From: Bacillota bacterium
GTDB taxonomy: Bacteria; Bacillota; Clostridia; Lachnospirales; Lachnospiraceae
DNA length: 64,000 bases
Assembly: GCA_023434365.1 (NCBI GenBank)
Contig: JAEYSV010000011.1
Coordinates: forward strand, 7,997 to 71,996
Reading direction: 5' to 3'
The notes under the pieces were generated by a model that worked only from the letters and a program-made list of their open reading frames with translations, was not told where the DNA came from and ran no database searches. The position numbers were made by a program, and so were the translations under genes. How positions within the stretch are numbered: position 1 is the first letter of the stretch; every line of letters starts with the position of its first letter. Below, in pieces: positions 26,435 to 35,026 of this stretch.

Positions 26435-27229
26435 TTATTTAATTTTTTCTTTCACGAAACTTAACTCTTTCCAGTCTTCTTCGGTAATATCATCAAGATT
26501 ACAATCAATACTAACCATTATGTCATCATAGATAAACTGGACTTGTGTTCGAGGATCATTAGCAATTTTATACTGTAAAGCTCCGACAGTGTAATCTTTT
26601 AGATCTAGCTGCGTTTCATATACATTAGTATACCATTTCGGTAACGGTATGTTATTACTGGTATAAGCATATTCAGGTTGAAATTTGCTTAAATAATATA
26701 CAATTCCATTATTTTTCACAGCTTTATACTCATCCTTTGTTAGATATACCATCCGAATAATGACATTACTATTATTAATCTCTCCATAATAACTTATCCC
26801 AGGTTTAATATATGTACTAGTTGGATGAATGTAAATATTCGGGCATCTCTCCACCCCATCATACTCAACTCTGTGCCCTTTATAATATGGCATATATATT
26901 CTATTTTTTGATATTGCATCATTTAAGAATTGTTGAAATGTACCCTTCCTGTTTTCTTTCTCAGCTTGTTCTATCAACATAAGTTGTTCTGCATCTAAAT
27001 TATAGCTCAAGTCTGTCGTTAATTCATCAACCGTTTCATAAGTAAAGTCAAGTTGAGTCGGTGGACTTTCTTTCGTTGATTCTATATCTTGATCATATTC
27101 GCTTTTACTTTCTAGAACAAAGTTATGGTCGTAAGTATTTACACTTACCTCATTGTTGTTTGCTTTACAGCAGCCAACCAAAAGACATAATACTAAGATA
27201 CTACTCAAAATGAATATCATTTTTTTCAT
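26435..27229 (-). CDS. lipoprotein, paralogue of 30226-31089
   Basis: A 264-residue lipoprotein: signal peptide with the lipobox LVGC (cysteine at about residue 20), then an extracellular domain. Its domain aligns along its length with the lipoprotein at 30226-31089, sharing e.g. EVNNS/YYG-INNS, YLT-x-(D/E)EY-x-x-(V)K, and (T/D)-x-x-NWKELSFV near the C-terminus. I do not recognise the family. It is upstream of the gene at 25592-26407. Confidence 0.8.
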   Translation of the reverse strand: MKKMIFILSSILVLCLLVGCCKANNNEVSVNTYDHNFVLESKSEYDQDIESTKESPPTQLDFTYETVDELTTDLSYNLDAEQLMLIEQAEKENRKGTFQQFLNDAISKNRIYMPYYKGHRVEYDGVERCPNIYIHPTSTYIKPGISYYGEINNSNVIIRMVYLTKDEYKAVKNNGIVYYLSKFQPEYAYTSNNIPLPKWYTNVYETQLDLKDYTVGALQYKIANDPRTQVQFIYDDIMVSIDCNLDDITEEDWKELSFVKEKIK

Positions 27230-27397
27230 ACTAATCTTCCTCCCCTAATAAAATTCAGTTACACACCCAGTGTACCTGCCGGCCACCATTATACCTATCG
27301 CAGTGATATAAATTCTTTTCTTTATAAACAAACAACTAAACCATAACATTTGTTGCATGGAATTAATAAAACATCAAAATCATTTACCGATATCCAA

Positions 27398-27823
27398 TTA
27401 CTTGCATATCATCTTATATTTCATCACCGTTTCCAAATCAATAAGCACTTCGCTAGAGCGGATCTCGAATATACAAGGCTTTGATTTGCCAACATTCTTT
27501 GCATCAGTAATTCGTTCTTTTGAATCATTTGCTATGTCCAGTGCCAATACATTCTCTAACACTTTGAGTGGAAAATATATGGTCGCCTGCATATAGCCCT
27601 GCCAAGCTGACATCCATATAATCGTTTTTTTCTTTCGTTGCACTTTGCATAACCAAGCCTTGCCATCCTGATAATATCGCCATTCATAATTCAGTTCATA
27701 CTTTTGAAAAAGCTCAAGTAACTCCACATAAGCTGCATACGATTCTCCCAGTATACTTCTAAGTACCGATTCATCGGGATAAATCTCTTTATCCCGAAGT
27801 TCAATGTTATTGATTGTCTCCAT
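27398..27823 (-). CDS. DUF3788 family protein
   Basis: About 141 residues. The blocks ESYAAYVELLELFQKYELNYEWRYYQDGKAWLCKVQ, KKKTIIWMSAWQGYMQATIYF and VGKSKPCIFEIRSSEVL are characteristic of DUF3788, whose function is unknown. The start was placed at ATG 27823, which has AAAGGAG upstream; the longer frame lacks a ribosome binding site. The protein at 1-411 may be a distant relative. Confidence 0.88.
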   Translation of the reverse strand: METINNIELRDKEIYPDESVLRSILGESYAAYVELLELFQKYELNYEWRYYQDGKAWLCKVQRKKKTIIWMSAWQGYMQATIYFPLKVLENVLALDIANDSKERITDAKNVGKSKPCIFEIRSSEVLIDLETVMKYKMICK

Positions 27824-27906
27824 GTAATCTCCTTTCTCACCATTTATTCCGTTATCCTTTATATTAAATATCATTTATTGTAAATATCATTGGTAGTACA
27901 TATCCT

Positions 27907-28698
27907 TTACTCCTGAAAATACACTTTCAACATCCTCGTCTTCGTATATCTGCCAGCGCTCTCGATTGTCTTCTTACTAAGGTGGTTATAATACCAGCAC
28001 CCAGAGATAGGGATATAACCATTTTCCCTGCAAATGTCTGCCAGATGAAGCTGGATACTCCTGCCGATTCCTTTCTGGCGGTTCTTCTCTAAAGTAATCA
28101 TACCACATGCCCAATACTTGGTAAATAATACATTCGGAACGATTATGCCATAGCCAAGGATTTCATGATTCTCACACAATTTGTACAGCATATTTTCACC
28201 GCTCTCAACCTGTGCTTTGCTAATCGGCTGAAAGAAATCTCCTGTCTTTTCGAGTACCTCCTCGAATTCCTCCGGCTTCACTTTAATCATGCAACTTCTT
28301 GGATACTCCGGCGGTCTGACCTCATTCTTCACTGTACCATCAAACATATATGCCTGTTTCTCAATCTTGACGAAGTAATCCATACAAAGGGAAAGAAATA
28401 ACTCATCACCCGTTAGAACATACGCCGCTACGATATCATTTTCATCAAGCATCTGTTTAAATACTGGTTGCGCCAAATTAAGATACTCCTTCTTCAGATA
28501 AAACTGGGTCAGTAATTGCTCCTTATGATAGATAGCAAAATAACCTATACTATTTTCATTTACCACAATCTTATAAAACTCTGCCAATCTGATATGATAT
28601 TCCCAGAAGTCATCTCCAACGCAAGTAAGCGTATCGAGGTACTCCATCAACAAAGGTTTCATTTCCTCCATCGAAGTTTTTATCATCTTACAATCCAT
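27907..28698 (-). CDS. GNAT family acetyltransferase
   Basis: A 263-residue protein with a C-terminal GNAT domain: the motif-A strand KYWACGMITLEKNRQKGIGRSIQLHLADIC contains R-Q-K-G-I-G-R, the acetyl-CoA loop. The N-terminal 130 residues are a second, degenerate module. Its start overlaps the stop of the next upstream gene by 11 bases, so the two GNAT proteins are translationally coupled. Confidence 0.85.
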   Translation of the reverse strand: MDCKMIKTSMEEMKPLLMEYLDTLTCVGDDFWEYHIRLAEFYKIVVNENSIGYFAIYHKEQLLTQFYLKKEYLNLAQPVFKQMLDENDIVAAYVLTGDELFLSLCMDYFVKIEKQAYMFDGTVKNEVRPPEYPRSCMIKVKPEEFEEVLEKTGDFFQPISKAQVESGENMLYKLCENHEILGYGIIVPNVLFTKYWACGMITLEKNRQKGIGRSIQLHLADICRENGYIPISGCWYYNHLSKKTIESAGRYTKTRMLKVYFQE

Positions 28699-29683
28699 TT
28701 TGCTCCTCCTTCATTATTGACTTATCATCAATCCTTCTAACCACGCTGTGCGTATAATCTTCAAAATACTTAAGCCAGAATCCTTTCGCTGTCGGGTTAA
28801 TGCTCTCGCAGTCCACGCCTAGAAGTGTGTAGCCCTCTTGCTTTAAAATGCTTATCATAAACGCAAGCAAATTATGATAAACTCCCGTGCCCCGGTACTG
28901 TGGGCAGCAATAGGCACCGCAGATATTCATCATACCCTCGACTTCGCTGACAAACGTCTCACCATCATTGCCAACCTTAATGTAGGCAATGTTATTCTCC
29001 TCAATCTTTGCGGCAAAGTATCGAATATCCTCCGCTGCATCCTGATAAAGCTTTTCTACCGTTATCTCCGGAAATTTCATAAAGGTTGGGCTCTGTCCAA
29101 GGTGGGCTATCAGCTTGTTATGGTGCTCAAGAAGATTGCCCCAATCCTCCCTCGGCATCTCCAAATACTTGATATTAGTTGCTTCTGCCAATGATAACGG
29201 CTGTATCGAAAGCTCCTTCATTGGACGAATCGCATCGATGCATCGAATACCAAACCCATTATAATAAAAGCTCTTTTCCCCAGCGGCGTCATGAGCATAC
29301 AAGGCAATCGCATGGCTTAAGATTCCTTCTTTCATCCATTTTTTTGCTGCTGCCTGGTACATTCTAGAGTAAATCCGCTCTCTCTCCTTCTCTGACATAC
29401 TAAGTCTAACCCCATGCGCATGAATTGGGACGAAAGTTCCTCTAATATTCGTGGTTCCAAATGCATCCTCCCTAGGCGGATAAGCGCACAAGAAACCAAT
29501 CATTAGCCCCTCATCATCTAAAGCAGCAACTCCCAACCCAAACTCTGCAAACACTTCTAATCCCGGAAGCTCCTGAACCTTTGGTAAAAACTCATTAACT
29601 AGCCTCTCCTGTTCATAATTATCAAAAGCAATAACCCTAGCTTCCTCTACATGCTCTAAATTAAAATCAACGATTTGAATCAT
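28688..29683 (-). CDS. two-domain GNAT family protein
   Basis: A 331-residue protein with two GNAT-like halves. The first covers about 1-150 (IGFLCAYPPREDAFGTTNIRGTFVPIHAHGV); the second has the acetyl-CoA motif MMNICGAYCCPQYRGTGVYHNLLAFM (R-G-T-G-V-Y). Position ATG 29683 was chosen because AAGGGG stands at the right distance; the ATG two codons earlier is too close. A structured leader with two terminators precedes this gene at 29824-30147. Confidence 0.85.
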   Translation of the reverse strand: MIQIVDFNLEHVEEARVIAFDNYEQERLVNEFLPKVQELPGLEVFAEFGLGVAALDDEGLMIGFLCAYPPREDAFGTTNIRGTFVPIHAHGVRLSMSEKERERIYSRMYQAAAKKWMKEGILSHAIALYAHDAAGEKSFYYNGFGIRCIDAIRPMKELSIQPLSLAEATNIKYLEMPREDWGNLLEHHNKLIAHLGQSPTFMKFPEITVEKLYQDAAEDIRYFAAKIEENNIAYIKVGNDGETFVSEVEGMMNICGAYCCPQYRGTGVYHNLLAFMISILKQEGYTLLGVDCESINPTAKGFWLKYFEDYTHSVVRRIDDKSIMKEEQNGL

Positions 29684-29823
29684 TATCATTTCCCCTTTAC
29701 TTTTTATTTCATTTTTCTTTTCTTACCATTTTTCTTTTTCTTCTCACTTTCATATCACAGTATCAGCCATTCTCGCATAACATTTTTTTTGCATATAACA
29801 TTGTAGATTATTTACTCATAACA

Positions 29824-29894
29824 TAAAAAACCGCTTTAAGCATACCTAACATCATGCCTAAAGCGGTGCAAAAAAAGCACACCTTAAAGTGTGC
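29824..29894 (-). terminator. tandem intrinsic terminators in the leader
   Basis: Two hairpins on the minus strand: GCACAC...GTGTGC (29894-29877) followed by seven T, and a 14-bp stem 29867-29854 with 29843-29830 followed by six T. Transcription from 30147 would need to pass both to reach the GNAT genes. Confidence 0.85.
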
Positions 29895-30147
29895 AAACTT
29901 ACGACAGGAAACACCTATCTATAATATGCGCGTCCACCTGTGGTGGAAACTATAGCTTCACGAAAGGATACGAAAACTGGCATCACTAAGAAGAGGTTCC
30001 AAGCCCCCGTGCATCCTAGTTCGCCCAATATGCTGTTTTAGTCAAAAATCACCTTTAACACAATTGACATATAAACACTCCTTTCGCAATCCATCTACGG
30101 ATGCTTCGTCAAGTATAGGTATATCCTCGATTTAGATTAACTCTCCG
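29868..30147 (-). ncRNA. structured leader RNA or small RNA upstream of GNAT pair
   Basis: From the promoter at 30154-30182 a transcript of about 280 bases would run to the first terminator. It contains hairpins at GCATCCGTAGATGGATTGC, CCACCACAGGTGG and GATAGGTGTTTCCTGTC, and a 10-codon ORF with a strong ribosome binding site. This looks like a ribosome-dependent attenuator of the kind preceding drug-resistance genes, or an independent small RNA. It matches no riboswitch class I know. Confidence 0.55.
30038..30070 (-). CDS. 10-residue leader peptide (MSIVLKVIFD)
   Basis: ATG 30070 has AAAGGAG 8 bases upstream and encodes ten residues before TAA 30038. It is the only ORF with a good ribosome binding site in this leader. 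Short leader peptides of this kind sense ribosome stalling; that role here is inference. Confidence 0.5.
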   Translation of the reverse strand: MSIVLKVIFD

Positions 30148-30153
30148 TTCATA

Positions 30154-30182
30154 ATTGTAATACATTATTTACCATTTATCAA
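30154..30182 (-). promoter_or_regulatory. promoter of the leader RNA
   Basis: TTGATA (30182-30177), 17-base spacer, TACAAT (30159-30154) on the minus strand, downstream of the stop of the lipoprotein gene at 30226. Confidence 0.7.
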
Positions 30183-30225
30183 GCACTAATATAATAACGC
30201 ATACTCTTCTTAACCAGAACTGCTT

Positions 30226-31089
30226 TCACTTACTACTCAATTTTTTAGTAACAAAACTCAATTCTTTCCAATTATCTTTTGTAATTTTATCAGCATAGTA
30301 CGTAACATCAACCAAGATTTCATCGTATAGAAACCCTACAGTGATTCGCGGATCATCCCAAAATTTATACACAATTGTTTTTACCGTGCGATCCTTAAGT
30401 TCCAGCTCACTTTCATAAACATATTCCCAATAGGGATATTTTTTATAGTTTTTACTATTAATATAATTTGGCTGATACTCTTCTAAAAAATCTATTTTAC
30501 TTTTTCCCTTCACCGTATCATATTCTTCCTGTGTCAAATATGCTGTTTTTACTGTTATATCGCTGTTATTTATCACACCATAATACCAAATCCATGGCCT
30601 ATAATAAGATCCAAAAGGCCTAATAGCTATATTAGAAAAACCTTCCTCATTTCTTAACGAGATAATATGGTTTTTATAGTGTGGAATATAGATATAATTC
30701 TTCGATTTTCTATCCTTAATAAATTTACGAAATGCTCCCTTTTTATCACTACTCTCAGCACCTTCAATATCCTTTAATTCCTTTTCATCCCAGGAACCAG
30801 CCAAATCCATTGCTACTTCCTCCACTTTATCATAATCATAAAACGGAAGTTGGGACGGCAAAGAACATTCAAACTCTGATTGATGGTCATGACTTTCTTC
30901 TGGAATATCCTTATCCATCTGAATAATCTTATCCATCTGAATATTCTCATCCATTTGACTATTCTCATCCATTTGACTATTCTCATCCATCTGACTATTC
31001 TCCTTGACCAGGTTGTTGTTTATGTTGCTACAACCTATCAAAAAGCAAATCAATAAAACACTACTCAATAATATCATTTTATACTGCAT
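30226..31089 (-). CDS. lipoprotein with acidic tandem repeats
   Basis: A 287-residue lipoprotein: signal peptide ending in the lipobox LIGC, then a low-complexity stretch of repeated (N/I)-x-QMDE-type hexamers encoded by 18-base DNA repeats (about 30915-31005), then a domain homologous to the lipoprotein at 26435-27229. The repeats look like a flexible spacer between membrane and domain and could change in number by slippage. The start is ATG 31089 with GGGGGG upstream; a GTG three codons earlier is possible. Confidence 0.8.
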   Translation of the reverse strand: MQYKMILLSSVLLICFLIGCSNINNNLVKENSQMDENSQMDENSQMDENIQMDKIIQMDKDIPEESHDHQSEFECSLPSQLPFYDYDKVEEVAMDLAGSWDEKELKDIEGAESSDKKGAFRKFIKDRKSKNYIYIPHYKNHIISLRNEEGFSNIAIRPFGSYYRPWIWYYGVINNSDITVKTAYLTQEEYDTVKGKSKIDFLEEYQPNYINSKNYKKYPYWEYVYESELELKDRTVKTIVYKFWDDPRITVGFLYDEILVDVTYYADKITKDNWKELSFVTKKLSSK

Positions 31090-31109
31090 GCTATACACTC
31101 CCCCCAGGT

Positions 31110-31448
31110 TTAATCACGCAAATCATAACCTACTATTTCCAATGTTTGAGGGTCAACGTAAGTCCCTATTGGCCCTAATAAACCATCATTAATCGTCTCA
31201 AATACGATATGAAAAAGCTCCTTGCCATAATAGGTATCATCAGTAAAGTACACATACTTATTGTCCAGAACTACTTTTTCAAGCATAGCCTCTTTCCAAG
31301 TTCCTAAAATCTCTTTCTTCGCTTCACTTGTTAACTGACTCCAAACGATTTCTCTGATATCATCAGTTTCATTTCCGCTAACCTTCCCACAAGCTACCAA
31401 AGCAACTAACAATAGAACGCCACATATAGCAAGAATCTTATTAGACAT
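31110..31448 (-). CDS. small lipoprotein
   Basis: A 112-residue lipoprotein with the lipobox LVAC (cysteine at about residue 20) followed by a short domain ending in TYVDPQTLEIVGYDLRD, which suggests a PepSY- or CAP-like beta strand. It is 21 bases upstream of the repeat-bearing lipoprotein gene, so both may be one operon. Function unknown. Confidence 0.75.
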   Translation of the reverse strand: MSNKILAICGVLLLVALVACGKVSGNETDDIREIVWSQLTSEAKKEILGTWKEAMLEKVVLDNKYVYFTDDTYYGKELFHIVFETINDGLLGPIGTYVDPQTLEIVGYDLRD

Positions 31449-31644
31449 TGGACCAAATCCTCCCTTCTACACACCTAGTCCAGTAACTCCCCGAATAGTA
31501 ACCAATCATCCGTAGAGACTAAAACCCTCCACTAATGATAAAACAACTAACCCCTGCAAATTGTTGCACGGTTTATAAATTTTTTATTTATTTTACTATC
31601 TGCATTCTGGGAATCAGAACGCCTTTGAAGCAAGCAACCGTATA

Positions 31645-32148
31645 CTAATCCAAAGTGTAAAAGTACCAGTTTCCCTCTATTTTTTCTAATGTCATGTCTT
31701 GCGTAGAACTTGGGATGCTCCCATCCTTTGAATAAACGATCCCCATGGCAAATGAAAGAAACGAATATTTTTGAAAATATATACTTTTACCCTCTTCGCT
31801 AATCACATTAAAATTCAAATCTAGCAGGAAATGCTTAATCAGCAAGTTAATATCTTTATCGTTTATTATAGTATTTTCCTGTTGCTCACCAAGATCGTTT
31901 GTTACTGAAAAAGTTGAATCCGTCTCTTTATAGATAAACATCTCACCTTGAGAATCCTTTACATAATTGCTAAGGTTATAAAACTGCTCTTTATTATCAT
32001 GGTATGTCTCTATAATACTACTTCTGGTATTTTCATTATAATTTAATCTGTCCCACCAATACACTATCCAAACCACAACCAATATAGAACAAATCAAAAG
32101 AAACAACAGCCACTTTTTTTTACTAATAAAACTATCGACACCCTGCAT
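31645..32148 (-). CDS. membrane-anchored hypothetical protein
   Basis: A 167-residue protein with one N-terminal transmembrane segment (WLLFLLICSILVVVWIVYW, about 12-30) and an extracellular rest. ATG 32148 has a GGGGGGG stretch at ribosome-binding distance. No domain is recognised. It stands apart from its neighbours. Confidence 0.7.
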   Translation of the reverse strand: MQGVDSFISKKKWLLFLLICSILVVVWIVYWWDRLNYNENTRSSIIETYHDNKEQFYNLSNYVKDSQGEMFIYKETDSTFSVTNDLGEQQENTIINDKDINLLIKHFLLDLNFNVISEEGKSIYFQKYSFLSFAMGIVYSKDGSIPSSTQDMTLEKIEGNWYFYTLD

Positions 32149-32271
32149 ATAAACACTCCCCCCCCAAATCATACTGCCCCAGAAATTCAAACTACCCTAA
32201 GACCCAGTTCCTAAAATCAAGGTACTAGCAAAAACAAAAATGTCCCAAAAGCAAGTGCCCCACTCAATAAA

Positions 32272-32580
32272 ATGTCCTTAAAAAAGGTACAGTTCACTTC
32301 GTTCTTCACTGCCCTTATAGGCTCTTCACTGCCCTCACTCTTTCCGCTCTTCTCTCTTTCCCGCTCTTTTCTTTTCAACTCTTCTCTTTTCCGTTCTTCT
32401 CTTTTCCGCTCTTCTCTTTTTCCGTTCTTCTCTCTTCACTCTTAGTTCTTCACTATCTTTTTAAAGCTCTTCGTTCTTCACTGTCTTTTTCATCCTCTTA
32501 ACTGCCCTTTTCTCTTTTTATCTCTTCACTCTTCACTCTTAGTTCTTCACTGCCCTTATAACCTCTTCGTTCTTCACTGT
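32272..32580. repeat. polypyrimidine/polypurine low-complexity tract
   Basis: About 300 bases of CTTCACT-, CTCTTC- and TTTTCCGCTCTTC-type repeats on the plus strand (purine-rich on the minus strand). Variants of TTCTTCACTGCCCTT recur here several times and again at 53390-53440, so the motif is dispersed. No gene is visible in it. It directly follows the stop of the degenerate ATPase gene. Confidence 0.8.
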
Positions 32581-33962
32581 ATTTTAATGACCCTATCTGA
32601 GGGCGCCATCGCATCTGACATATTCACCGCCAATATCACCACCGCAATCCCCTTTTTCAGAAGCATCTCTTGCAATTCCCAGATTCTAAGCCGATGCGCC
32701 AGATCCGCACCTTTAAACGGCAGTATACAAAAAACGACCTGCGGCTTTTGCAACAGAATGCGGGTATACGCCAGCTCATACTTCTCCATTTCGGTCAGGT
32801 CCTGAATCTTCTTGTCAAATACCTGACTGCCTAACACTTTAGTATATTCCTTCTTGATACTCCTTCGAATTTTGCTGTCAAGCCAGACCCGCGGCATTCT
32901 ATGGTCAATATTCATGCAAAGATTGTCCATATAACTCATATCATAGAACAACATGGTACGAGTCGGCTGTTCCTGAATCACCGCCAGATTGCGATTGTTC
33001 TCCAACTTTGCATACTTTCCATCTATTAATATCGTTCCAGTGTAACTTTCTTCTCCCATAATAACCTGGCAAAATTCATTGAATATCTTATGTTCTAGCA
33101 TCTGGAGAACGATACATTCGCCTCTTCGAACATAGAATTCAAGATTCTTGATGTGCGTCCCACTGATTCCTTTGGATTCAAAGATAATTGGTTGCTCTTC
33201 TAATTGCCTGCGGTATTCCCGATGATTACGCACTTTATCATCATATTCTTTGGAGTACAGATCGATGGTTGTTTGTTCCATCTCACTACCTTGCAATATT
33301 TTCGTAATCCTGCCATGTTTCATAATAGCAGTTCGGGTGCATATCTGAAGGTGTTCTTCAAAATGTGGACTGATATATAAGAACGAAAAGCCTGCCTTAG
33401 CATAATATTTTATGATATCATGCAATTGCCTAAGGTCACTATCACTTACCATCGTGCTGATTTCCTGTATTACGATGAGCTGATGCCCTGCAACAATGGC
33501 GCGTAGTAATTCTACGACAATACGTTCAAAAAATGATAGTCGCTCCACCGGAGTATCCGGACTAATTGACATATGAATCTCATCTAGAAACGGCTGTAGC
33601 TGCTGCTTTATCATTTTACTATGTAAGATTTCCTGCTTAAATCCGGGACGAAGTACGAAGATATTATAGGCAACACTCTGCCCATCCACCAGCGAACTTT
33701 TATCCCGGATGACAGATATCTTGCTGTTCGTTCTCTTAATGTCCTGCCAGGAGTCCACCTGCTGCCCCCTATAATAGATATATCCGTCATATAAAGAAGG
33801 ATTATATCGCAAAATATCAAGTAGCGAAGGTAGACCATAGGCATTTACCGGAAGCAATCCCATGATCTCTCCCTCAAAGATATTCAGATTAAAGTCCTGA
33901 AGGTACGTCGTCCCATATGCGTGATAGGTAACACGCTCCATTCTTAACACTTCTCGCCTCAT
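32574..33962 (-). CDS. degenerate sugar-type ABC ATPase, probably regulatory
   Basis: A 462-residue protein with the two-module layout of RbsA/MglA sugar ATPases but without any working active site. In module 1 the Walker A place reads GLLPVNAYGLPSLLDI (no K), the signature place LSFFERIVVELLRA and the Walker B place LIVIQEISTM. Module 2 has VLQMLEHKIFNEFCQVI and LTEMEKYELAYTRILLQKPQVVFCIL at the same places. The protein is otherwise full length and in frame, so it is conserved without ATPase use. It overlaps the histidine kinase gene by 4 bases, so I infer a role as sensor or adaptor for the two-component system controlling the upstream sugar transporter. Confidence 0.82.
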   Translation of the reverse strand: MRREVLRMERVTYHAYGTTYLQDFNLNIFEGEIMGLLPVNAYGLPSLLDILRYNPSLYDGYIYYRGQQVDSWQDIKRTNSKISVIRDKSSLVDGQSVAYNIFVLRPGFKQEILHSKMIKQQLQPFLDEIHMSISPDTPVERLSFFERIVVELLRAIVAGHQLIVIQEISTMVSDSDLRQLHDIIKYYAKAGFSFLYISPHFEEHLQICTRTAIMKHGRITKILQGSEMEQTTIDLYSKEYDDKVRNHREYRRQLEEQPIIFESKGISGTHIKNLEFYVRRGECIVLQMLEHKIFNEFCQVIMGEESYTGTILIDGKYAKLENNRNLAVIQEQPTRTMLFYDMSYMDNLCMNIDHRMPRVWLDSKIRRSIKKEYTKVLGSQVFDKKIQDLTEMEKYELAYTRILLQKPQVVFCILPFKGADLAHRLRIWELQEMLLKKGIAVVILAVNMSDAMAPSDRVIKIQ

Positions 33963-35014
33963 TGCATCACTCCCTGGCCTTTGATCTCTCGATCACTCGT
34001 AATAATTGGGATGGTAATCTCAACGTCTGTTCCAACACCCTCCATCGAAAAGACATGCATCCCATATTCCTCGCCAAATATCAGGTGAATTCGATTATTT
34101 ACATTAATTAGGGCGATTCCACCCTCACTCTCCTGTTTCAGCGCGGTAAGCTGGTCCCCATTTCTCCCTAGCTTTTTATTAAGTGCTGAAAGGGTGTCTT
34201 CGTCCATTCCGACACCATCATCTGAGATTCGTATAAATAATCTCGTATCCGTCCGTTCCAGATAGATTGTCAGATTCCCAGTTCCAATCTTTAATTCCGT
34301 TCCGTGAATAATACTGTTTTCTAACACCGGTTGAAACGTAAGTTTCGGTATTTTGCATCGCAGGATTTCATCCCAGTCGTCCTCATTGCATTCGATATGT
34401 AATTGCAAACGGTCTCCAAAGCGATACTGTTGAATCTTAAAGTACGTTTTACAATTACTAAGCTCCTCCTCCACGGTCACTAGGTTTTCCACTTTGCTGA
34501 TTGTATACCGGAAAAAAGTAGCTAACGCCTCGGTCATATCGGCTACATTCTCTACACCGGCAAAAAGGGCTTCACTGCGGATTCCTTCTAGTGTATTGTA
34601 TAGAAAATGAGGATTAATCTGATTCTGCAGCGCCAAATACTGAGCTTGTCTCTTATTCAGATTCACCACCTGCGTAGAATTCAGGATTTCATTGACTTTA
34701 CTAATCTCTTGGTAAGTATATGGCGTTAGCAAAGCCGCATGTTTATGTACCATGTCAAATGGTAGGTAGCCATCCAAAAACCGATGCATTAGTTTTTCCC
34801 ACTGCTTATATGGACGAATGATATAAAAATAACTTAAAATGAGAAGTAGGATAGCAACTGCGATAATTGATACAAGATACCATAGATATTCCTCTTCTGA
34901 TATTGCCAGACTCGCTATTCCAACAATCATGACTAGAACGAATAACCCAATCGCGAGCCCCATAACAATGATCCGATTGGAGATATAACGCATCTTATAT
35001 TTTAGTTGACTCAT
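33959..35014 (-). CDS. YesM-type sensor histidine kinase
   Basis: A 351-residue kinase of the His_kinase/YesM family: two transmembrane segments (about 15-35 and 41-62) with hardly any extracellular part, then the phospho-accepting histidine in LQNQINPHFLYNTLEGIRSEA, and the ATP-binding blocks PVLENSIIHGTE (N box) and ISDDGVGMD (G1). The very short sensor region means it must sense through a partner, possibly the transporter or the degenerate ATPase. It is coupled with the response regulator (12 bases apart). Confidence 0.92.
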   Translation of the reverse strand: MSQLKYKMRYISNRIIVMGLAIGLFVLVMIVGIASLAISEEEYLWYLVSIIAVAILLLILSYFYIIRPYKQWEKLMHRFLDGYLPFDMVHKHAALLTPYTYQEISKVNEILNSTQVVNLNKRQAQYLALQNQINPHFLYNTLEGIRSEALFAGVENVADMTEALATFFRYTISKVENLVTVEEELSNCKTYFKIQQYRFGDRLQLHIECNEDDWDEILRCKIPKLTFQPVLENSIIHGTELKIGTGNLTIYLERTDTRLFIRISDDGVGMDEDTLSALNKKLGRNGDQLTALKQESEGGIALINVNNRIHLIFGEEYGMHVFSMEGVGTDVEITIPIITSDREIKGQGVMQ

Positions 35015-35026
35015 TTAGCACCCCTA

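Noticed and set aside
29900..30040. tRNA-like or T-box-like pieces such as GGTTCCAAGCC
   Set aside because: No cloverleaf can be built, no CCA-type end, and the T-box core AGGGTGG-ACCGCG is absent.
30915..31005. 18-base repeats read as a CRISPR-like array
   Set aside because: They are in frame within a lipoprotein gene and encode a hexamer spacer.
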